Shown: in pieces, positions 58,320-64,000 of the stretch
Position numbering within the stretch: position 1 is the first letter of the stretch
Layout: each line of letters begins with the position of its first letter
Assembly (NCBI RefSeq): GCF_900113545.1
Contig: NZ_FOPS01000001.1
Span: forward strand, 186,001-250,000
Direction of reading: 5' to 3'
Length of the DNA: 64,000 nt
Source: Neisseria elongata subsp. elongata
Lineage (GTDB): Bacteria > Pseudomonadota > Gammaproteobacteria > Burkholderiales > Neisseriaceae
Position numbers and translations under genes: made by a program
Notes under the pieces: generated by a model
What the model saw: only the letters and a program-made list of their open reading frames with translations
Databases searched by the model: none
What the model was told of the DNA's origin: nothing

Positions 58320-58530
58320 GAACGTCATTCCTGCGCAGGCGAGGAAATCCGTGCATCGGGTTTTCGGAAATATAGTGGATTAAATTTAAATCAGGACAAG
58401 GCGACGAAGCTGCAGACAGTACAAATAGTACGGCAAGGCGAGGCAACGCCGTCCTGGTTTAAATTTAATCCACTATACCTGAAGGCTGCCGCAGGCCGAC
58501 CCTCTAGAGCGGGAATCACGGCATGGAAGT
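58320..58530. repeat. Degenerate dRS3/NIME patch carrying a CREE
   Basis: ATTCCTGCGCAGGCGAGGAA (58327-58346) is a degenerate copy of the dRS3 repeat (ATTCCC-N8-GGGAAT), and the GCCGCAGGCCGACCCTCTAG and GAGCGGGAAT stretches after the Correia element look like the other part of a Neisseria intergenic mosaic element. No gene is visible in the gap from 58143 to 58615. Confidence 0.55.
58371..58477. repeat. Correia repeat enclosed element, short form (107 bp)
   Basis: TATAGTGGATTAAATTTAAA and its inverted partner ending CCACTATA bound the same interior found at 9099-9205 (ACAAGGCGACGAAGC, GGCAAGGCGAGGCAACGCCG), with a few substitutions. It splits a dRS3/NIME patch. Confidence 0.93.
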
Positions 58531-58561
58531 CCTTCATTAAGCAATAAGCGGCAATAAACAA

Positions 58562-58597
58562 AGAGGCCGTCTGAAACTTTATGTTCAGACGGCCTCT
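58562..58597. terminator. DUS pair after the siderophore receptor gene
   Basis: AGAGGCCGTCTGAA and TTCAGACGGCCTCT flank eight bases, just beyond the receptor stop at 58616 on the minus strand. Confidence 0.8.
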
Positions 58598-58615
58598 ATA
58601 CAAACTGCCGGCGGT

Positions 58616-60928
58616 TTAGAAATCCAATTCCGCTTTCAGCCAATAAGTGCGCGGCATACCGACGACGGCGAAGCTGCGGTCGTATTGGCCGCGCTGCACC
58701 TGCCAGTAGTTTTTGTTGAACAGGTTTTCCACCGCGCTGCTGACGGTCAGGGTATTTTTGCCCAGCTTGGTTTTGTAGCGCGCGCCTACGTCAACCAAGG
58801 CGTAGGACGGGAAGGCGTATTGTTTTTGCGTGTCTTGGTAAGACTTGCCGAAATACTGCACGCCGCCGTTCAGCGTCAGGCCTTTGGCAAACGGGGTATC
58901 CCATTCCACGCCCGCTTTGGCAATCACGCGCGGATTGGCGACTTGTACGCCGCTGACCAGCATATCGCGCGAATTCGGATAATTCTTCACGGTCGATTGC
59001 AGGTACATCAGGCCGAAAGTCGGACGCAGGGTTTTGTTCAACAGATTGGCGTATGCGTTGAACTCGATACCTCGACTGCGTTCCATGCCTTGTTCGTCGC
59101 CGGCCGCGCCACCTTGCGCTTTATAGCGGGCAAAATCGGAATTGTTGCCGTAGGTCAGCGTTGTTTTCCTAGTTTTTGCATCAGTGGTTGTCTGACCTCT
59201 CCAGTAACCCGGACGTTTGATTTGGAATGCGTTCAAAGTGGTAACAAAGTCGCCCCAGTTTTTGCGCACGCCGACTTCAAACTGACGGCTGACGCGCGGT
59301 TTGGACATGGTGGTGTTGCCGTCATCATCGGTTTTGATGTCGGCAGGCTCCAAGTCTTCCATGTAGTTGCCGTATACCACCAAATCGGGCTGCGGTACCC
59401 ATGCAGCCATCAGCATCGGGCTGAAGCGTTTGGCATCGCCGCTTGCTTTGGATTTTTTGTCGGTATATTCGACTGCCTGGAAACGTCCGCCCAAGGTCAG
59501 GCGGTATTTGTTGCCGGCAAAGCTCAGCGTATCGGACAAAGCCAGGCTGTTGACTTTGATATTGGCATCGAGGTTGGCGGCGTTTTCCCAAGCGGTCGGA
59601 TAGTCCGGTTTGAATGAGGCCAGTTGTGCGCCAATATTGCCGTTTGCATCAATCAAAGCACTGCTGCTGCCTGCCGCCGAACCGCGCACGGTGGCACGTT
59701 GGCGGATAACGCGGTCAAAAGCCGTACTCCAGTTGTGCGTGACCGGGCCGGTTTCAAATTCGCCGCGTGCGGACAAATTCATGCTCAAGGTGCGGAAATA
59801 TTGATCGGCCAGGCGCGCCGTGCCGGTATTGTAATCGTAGGCGCGGGCAGTCGTCCTGCCGCTGGCATTGGTATTGGCCGTATCGGTACAAGTGCTGGTC
59901 GCGTTCAAGCAAACGGTCGGGGAAATCAGCGTGCCGTAATAGCGCGCTTTGTTGTAGCCGATGCCGCCGGTAATCTGCGCTCTTTCAAACGCATCCCATT
60001 CGAAAGTCAGCATATTGGTCTGGCCGACGGTGTTCTGCCAGTTCCACGCAGGCAGCAGGTTGGTTTTGCCGTCGGGCGCATTAAACAGTCCCGCTTGCAG
60101 GTTTTGAATATCCTGCATGCGCGCGCGGCCACCGTTGGTTTTGCGTTTTGCGTAGATGGAGTCGAACGCCACGCGCAGTGTTTCGCCGCGATAGTCGGCA
60201 TTTAAGGCAAATTCTTTGTTGTCTTCGCTGTAACCGTGGCGCGGGGTGTCGCCGTGGCGCAGTTTACCGTTGGCGCGCACGCCGAATTCTTTGTTTTCGC
60301 CGAAACGTTGACCCAAGTCGAATGTGCCTTGGGCGCGGTTGTTGCTGAACCAGCCCAAACCGATTTTGCGGTTGCCTTCATCGGCGGCTTTTTTGGTCTC
60401 GATATTGACGGAACCGGATACCGCACCTTCAGGGTCCATGCCGTTTACGGCGGTGGACGCGCCTTTAATCAGTTGTGCGGAGCCGACTTGCACGCTGGCC
60501 GTACCTTGCGTGCCGTACATACCCGCCAAACCGTTGACGCTGAATTGGCGCGAGTCAAGCTGATAACCGCGGAAATACAGGCCGGTCAGCGTGTTGCTTT
60601 CGCCGCCGAACTGCCAAACGGAAGCGTCTTTTTTTGCTACGGCATCCACCAAAGTACGCGCTTCGGTGTTGTTGAGGGCTTGTTCGTCGTAATTGACGAC
60701 GGTAATCGGCGCGGTGAAAGCGTTGGCTTTACCCAATACGCCCAAGTTCACGCGGTCGCGCATATCGCCGTCGCTGGCGATGGAATAAGAACGGGCGGCT
60801 TTGACGCGTCTCGCATCGGCGCGGACTTCCACGTCCTGCAACCCGCCCGACTGTTCGGAAACATTATCATCGGCACAGGCAAATGCAGCGGCAATCATCA
60901 AAGGAAGGATGGCTAATCTCTGATTCAT
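58616..60928 (-). CDS. TonB-dependent siderophore receptor
   Basis: The 770-residue precursor has a signal peptide (MNQRLAILPLMIAAAFACA), an N-terminal plug domain (TLVDAVAKKDASVWQFGGES near residue 95, LIKGASTAVNGMDPEGAVSG) and a 22-strand outer-membrane barrel that ends in phenylalanine (WLKAELDF), the usual outer-membrane insertion signal. Motifs such as YFRGYQLDSRQFSVNGLAG fit the siderophore class (FhuA/FoxA-like) rather than transferrin or heme receptors. The ligand is unknown. It is divergent from the ABC exporter gene at 61237, and Fur-like half sites lie in the shared gap. Confidence 0.88.
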   Translation of the reverse strand: MNQRLAILPLMIAAAFACADDNVSEQSGGLQDVEVRADARRVKAARSYSIASDGDMRDRVNLGVLGKANAFTAPITVVNYDEQALNNTEARTLVDAVAKKDASVWQFGGESNTLTGLYFRGYQLDSRQFSVNGLAGMYGTQGTASVQVGSAQLIKGASTAVNGMDPEGAVSGSVNIETKKAADEGNRKIGLGWFSNNRAQGTFDLGQRFGENKEFGVRANGKLRHGDTPRHGYSEDNKEFALNADYRGETLRVAFDSIYAKRKTNGGRARMQDIQNLQAGLFNAPDGKTNLLPAWNWQNTVGQTNMLTFEWDAFERAQITGGIGYNKARYYGTLISPTVCLNATSTCTDTANTNASGRTTARAYDYNTGTARLADQYFRTLSMNLSARGEFETGPVTHNWSTAFDRVIRQRATVRGSAAGSSSALIDANGNIGAQLASFKPDYPTAWENAANLDANIKVNSLALSDTLSFAGNKYRLTLGGRFQAVEYTDKKSKASGDAKRFSPMLMAAWVPQPDLVVYGNYMEDLEPADIKTDDDGNTTMSKPRVSRQFEVGVRKNWGDFVTTLNAFQIKRPGYWRGQTTTDAKTRKTTLTYGNNSDFARYKAQGGAAGDEQGMERSRGIEFNAYANLLNKTLRPTFGLMYLQSTVKNYPNSRDMLVSGVQVANPRVIAKAGVEWDTPFAKGLTLNGGVQYFGKSYQDTQKQYAFPSYALVDVGARYKTKLGKNTLTVSSAVENLFNKNYWQVQRGQYDRSFAVVGMPRTYWLKAELDF

Positions 60929-61236
60929 ATTGTTACCCTATAACTCAAGGTTTGCAAAGGAAAATAAAAGAAAATGATAAGGGTGTGCATTATCCGACAA
61001 ACCCGGCAAACCTTAAAACAAAATATCCGATTACTTACAAAAATTAACCGGAGATGTTGTAATTTTGTTTCCCATGCTATCTAAGCAATTCTTTTTTCTG
61101 CTAAAAAATTTTGACGAAACACTTGTCGCCACCAAATAAGATAATTTATCATTGCGCCCCTTTCAGCACACATCAGGCCGTCTGAAAAAGGTTTGGCATC
61201 GACAGATGACTTTTTCAGACGGCCTCCCTTCTTTCC
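60929..61236. promoter_or_regulatory. Divergent control region with Fur-like sites
   Basis: The 308-bp gap between the receptor and the ABC gene has AAAATGATAAGGGTGTGCATTATC-like half sites (about 60968-60992, near the receptor start) and AGATAATTTATCATT (61139-61153). Each resembles parts of a Fur box, but neither is a full match. A DUS pair (61175-61225) lies next to the ABC gene. Confidence 0.35.
61175..61225. repeat. Inverted DUS pair upstream of the ABC exporter
   Basis: AGGCCGTCTGAAAAAG and CTTTTTCAGACGGCCT flank 19 bases, ending 12 bp before the start codon, so the hairpin would be part of the leader of the message. Confidence 0.7.
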
Positions 61237-63102
61237 ATGAGCATAGAATCCGTCCGTCTTGCCGAACTGATGCCCGCCATCGGCGGCCTGATCCAACCGG
61301 CCGCCGCCCTCCAGAAATGGCAGGCCGAATTGAGTGCCACGCCGTTGTGGCTGCTGCAAACCCTGCTCGGCGTCGTTTCGATAGCCGTATGTGCGGTGTT
61401 CCTCATCGGCCGCAGCCGTTTCGGCCGCAAGTTTTGGCAGGTATTAAAGCCGTGCATGGGCAGGCGCGGCGCGCTACAGACGTTGGCGGTATCGCTGCTG
61501 ATGATTGTCCTGCTGCTGACCGAAATCCGACTGTATGTGCTCAATACGTTTTTGAACAGCAGCGCGTACAGCGCGATGCAGGACAGGCTGGCCGACGTAT
61601 TTTGGAAGGCGGTATTGATTAACGCCGCCTTGATGATGATCCGCTCGGTAAACCTGATTATCAACGACTTCCTCGACCAAGCCCTGGCCATCAAATGGTC
61701 GGAACAACTCAACCGCGTGCTGACCGAAAACTGGCTGGCACGGAAAAACTACTACCGCCTCCAAATGCGGCGCGACGCGCCCGACAACATCGACCAACGT
61801 ATCCAGATGGACGCGCAGGACTTCATAGTTTCCACCATCACCTTCCTGCGCGGCATGCTCAATTCAATCGTCTCCACCATCGAATTCACCATCGTCTTAT
61901 GGGGGCTGGCCGGCATCCTGCCGGTATTCGGCTTTGAAATCCCGCACGGCATCGTCTTCCTCGTCTACATCGCCATCCTCGCCGCCACCGCGCTGGCCAT
62001 GTGGATAGGCAAACCGCTGATCCGTTCCAATTATGAAAACGAACACCTCAACGGCGACTACCGCTATTCCCTCGTCCGCATCCGCGACCATTCCGAAAGC
62101 ATCGCCTTCTACAACGGCGAATGGCAGGAAGAAAAACAGCTCAAAGAACGCTTCCGCGCCATCGTCCGCAACCGCTGGCGCATAGCGCGGCAAAGCATCG
62201 GCCTCAGCGGCTTCAACGACGTCTTCAGCCAAATCATGCAGCTTCTGCCGCTGATGCTGCAGGCTCCGCGCCTGTTTGCCGGACAAATCAAAATCGGCGA
62301 CGTCCAACAAACCGTCCAATCCTTTGCCCGCCTGCAAAAATCGATGTCCTTCTTCCGCAATTTCTACAAAGACTTCACCGTCTACCGCGCCCGGCTCGAC
62401 CGCTTGAGCGGCTTTATGGACTACCTCGACGCGCCGCAAACCGCCGACCGGCCGCAGGAAGAAGAAATTTCAGACGGCCTGATACTGGAAAACGTCGGCT
62501 TGAAGCGCAACAACGGCGACACCCTGCTCTCCGGCATCAGTTTCCGCGCCGAATGCGGCGACTCACTGCTGATCCAAGGCCCCAGCGGCTGCGGCAAAAC
62601 CTCCCTGCTGCGCACGCTGGCCGGACTGTGGCCTTTCGGCAGCAGCGGGAAAATCAGCCGCCCGCCGCGCAGCCGCACCCTGTTCGTCCCGCAAAAACCC
62701 TATATGCCGCAAGGCACGCTGCTGCAATCCGTCTGCTACCCCGACATCGCCACCGACCCGCAAAACGTCGCCGCCGCCCTGCGCGAATGCCGCCTCGGAC
62801 ACCTCGAACCGCTGCTCGATACCGCCGACAACTGGCAGCAACGCCTCTCGCCCGGCGAACTCCAGCGCATCGCCTTCGCCCGCATCCTGCTCGCCGCCCC
62901 GCAACTCATCCTGCTCGACGAAGCTACCTCCGCGCTGGACGAACCGACCGAAGCCATGCTCTACACCTTAATCCGCAACCGCCTGCCCGACAGCATCATC
63001 ATCAGCATCGGCCACAGGGGCTCGCTGGCCGCCTTCCACAACCTCAACCTCACCGTCGGCAGCCTGCCCGACCTGCCCTGCGACTCCGCCCAACCCGCCT
63101 GA
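61237..63102 (+). CDS. ABC exporter, SbmA/YddA type (fused permease-ATPase)
   Basis: The 621-residue product has six membrane helices in the first 350 residues (ABC_membrane_2/SbmA-BacA type) and a C-terminal ATPase with Walker A GPSGCGKTSLL (near residue 447), signature LSPGELQR (near 537) and Walker B LILLDEATSALD. The N-terminal YNGEWQEEKQLKERF is typical of the family. Relatives move peptides, vitamin B12 or very long-chain fatty acids; the substrate here is unknown. A DUS is translated (EISDGLIL). The divergent receptor gene suggests a possible siderophore link, which is inference. Confidence 0.87.
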   Translation: MSIESVRLAELMPAIGGLIQPAAALQKWQAELSATPLWLLQTLLGVVSIAVCAVFLIGRSRFGRKFWQVLKPCMGRRGALQTLAVSLLMIVLLLTEIRLYVLNTFLNSSAYSAMQDRLADVFWKAVLINAALMMIRSVNLIINDFLDQALAIKWSEQLNRVLTENWLARKNYYRLQMRRDAPDNIDQRIQMDAQDFIVSTITFLRGMLNSIVSTIEFTIVLWGLAGILPVFGFEIPHGIVFLVYIAILAATALAMWIGKPLIRSNYENEHLNGDYRYSLVRIRDHSESIAFYNGEWQEEKQLKERFRAIVRNRWRIARQSIGLSGFNDVFSQIMQLLPLMLQAPRLFAGQIKIGDVQQTVQSFARLQKSMSFFRNFYKDFTVYRARLDRLSGFMDYLDAPQTADRPQEEEISDGLILENVGLKRNNGDTLLSGISFRAECGDSLLIQGPSGCGKTSLLRTLAGLWPFGSSGKISRPPRSRTLFVPQKPYMPQGTLLQSVCYPDIATDPQNVAAALRECRLGHLEPLLDTADNWQQRLSPGELQRIAFARILLAAPQLILLDEATSALDEPTEAMLYTLIRNRLPDSIIISIGHRGSLAAFHNLNLTVGSLPDLPCDSAQPA

Positions 63103-63116
63103 GCGCGCACCTTTTA

Positions 63117-63167
63117 AGGCCGTCTGAAAACACCGCATCCGAAGAAATACATGTTTTCAGACGGCCT
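63117..63167 (+). terminator. DUS pair after the ABC gene
   Basis: AGGCCGTCTGAAAAC and its exact reverse complement flank 21 bases, 14 bp past the stop, upstream of aroC. Confidence 0.75.
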
Positions 63168-63234
63168 CCCGATGTTTGCCTATGCTAAAATCCGCACCGT
63201 TTGACGGCACACAAAACCACATAAAGGACGGACA

Positions 63235-64000
63235 ATGGCAGGCAACACTTTCGGACAACTCTTCACCGTTACCACTTTCGGCGAAAGCCACGGCGCAGGT
63301 TTGGGCTGCATCATCGACGGCTGCCCGCCCGGACTGGCATTGAACGAATCAGACATCCAAGCCGACCTCGACCGGCGCAAACCCGGCACCAGCCGCCACG
63401 TTACCCAACGCCGCGAAGCCGACCAAGTCGAAATCCTCTCCGGCGTCTTCGAAGGCAAAACCACCGGCACCCCCATCGCCCTCTTAATCCGCAATACCGA
63501 CCAACGCAGCAAAGACTACGGCAACATCGCCACCAGCTTCCGCCCCGGCCATGCCGACTATACCTACTGGCACAAATACGGCACGCGCGACTACCGCGGC
63601 GGCGGCAGGAGCTCCGCCCGCGAAACAGCCGCCCGCGTTGCCGCCGGAGCCGTTGCCAAAAAATGGCTGAAAGAAAAATTCGGCACGGAAATCACCGCCT
63701 ACGTTACCCAAGTCGGCGAAAAAGAAATTCAGTTTGAAGGCTGCGAACACATTTCCCAAAATCCCTTCTTCGCCGCCAACCAAAGCCAAATCGCCGAACT
63801 GGAAAACTATATGGACAGCGTGCGCAAATCCTTGGATTCCGTCGGCGCGAAGCTGCATATCAAAGCCGCCAACGTCCCCGTCGGCTTGGGCGAACCCGTA
63901 TTCGACCGCCTCGATGCCGAAATCGCCTACGCCATGATGGGCATCAACGCCGTCAAAGGCGTAGAAATCGGCGCGGGCTTCGGCAGCGTTGTCCAACGCG
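63235..64000 (+). CDS. aroC: Chorismate synthase, 3' end outside the window
   Basis: AroC makes chorismate from 5-enolpyruvylshikimate-3-phosphate with reduced FMN, the last shared step of aromatic synthesis; the chorismate also feeds the PabB fusion at 42147. The first 255 residues are present ([20 protein letters not shown]). They include [35 protein letters not shown], the RNTDQRS loop and [20 protein letters not shown] with conserved FMN and substrate residues. AAAGGACGGACA precedes the ATG. A complete enzyme has about 365 residues, so roughly 110 lie beyond 64000. Confidence 0.97.
   Translation, partial: MAGNTFGQLFTVTTFGESHGAGLGCIIDGCPPGLALNESDIQADLDRRKPGTSRHVTQRREADQVEILSGVFEGKTTGTPIALLIRNTDQRSKDYGNIATSFRPGHADYTYWHKYGTRDYRGGGRSSARETAARVAAGAVAKKWLKEKFGTEITAYVTQVGEKEIQFEGCEHISQNPFFAANQSQIAELENYMDSVRKSLDSVGAKLHIKAANVPVGLGEPVFDRLDAEIAYAMMGINAVKGVEIGAGFGSVVQR

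Overview
The window is chromosomal DNA from a member of the genus Neisseria, most likely a commensal species. The 12-base DNA uptake sequence AGGCCGTCTGAA (the AG-DUS dialect) occurs throughout, often as inverted pairs that act as terminators. Three loci carry Correia repeat enclosed elements (CREE), and the gene set is typical of Neisseria. The AG dialect argues against N. meningitidis and N. gonorrhoeae, which use ATGCCGTCTGAA. I cannot name the species from the sequence alone.

Layout. 0-7 kb: gatC and a secreted unknown on the minus strand, then the cell-shape operon mreB-mreC-mreD-mrdA(PBP2)-rodA and a DUF456 membrane protein. 7-14 kb: a YbiT-type ABC-F ATPase; a patch with a small CREE, an orphan membrane protein, a broken rarD and DUS of foreign dialect; a DASS anion transporter; serS; gloA. 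14-23 kb: pntA-pntB, tRNA-Ile(CAU), mnmA, fadD, a histone-deacetylase-like protein and lldD.

23-33 kb is an unusual iron-sulfur cluster locus: iscR-iscS-unknown-small acidic Cys peptide-iscU-HhH protein-iscA, a convergent arfA, then hscB-hscA, fdx and iscX. A near-perfect IscR type 1 operator precedes iscR. Between hscA and fdx lies an accessory island with a toxin-tip remnant, an orphan immunity-like gene broken at an A9 tract, a filamentous-hemagglutinin (TpsA) fragment, a Pyr_excise-family protein, and a full-length CREE with a second CREE inserted in it. hscB and iscX have related leaders that resemble the REP2/CREN repeats of N. meningitidis.

33-45 kb: norM-murB, an ACP/MliC-type secreted protein, a Sel1 protein, a PAP2-dual-specificity phosphatase fusion with in-frame tandem repeats, an endonuclease/exonuclease/phosphatase protein, ppk2, a pabB-pabC fusion and a SemiSWEET. 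45-54 kb: ubiD, wbpE and wbpD homologues for a diacetamido-uronic acid nucleotide sugar, leuS, a DUF3482 GTPase and an HExxH protein. 54-64 kb: tRNA-Asn, trkA-trkH (potassium uptake), tehB, a degenerate repeat patch with a CREE, a TonB-dependent siderophore receptor divergent from an SbmA/YddA-like ABC exporter, and the 5' part of aroC, cut by the window end.
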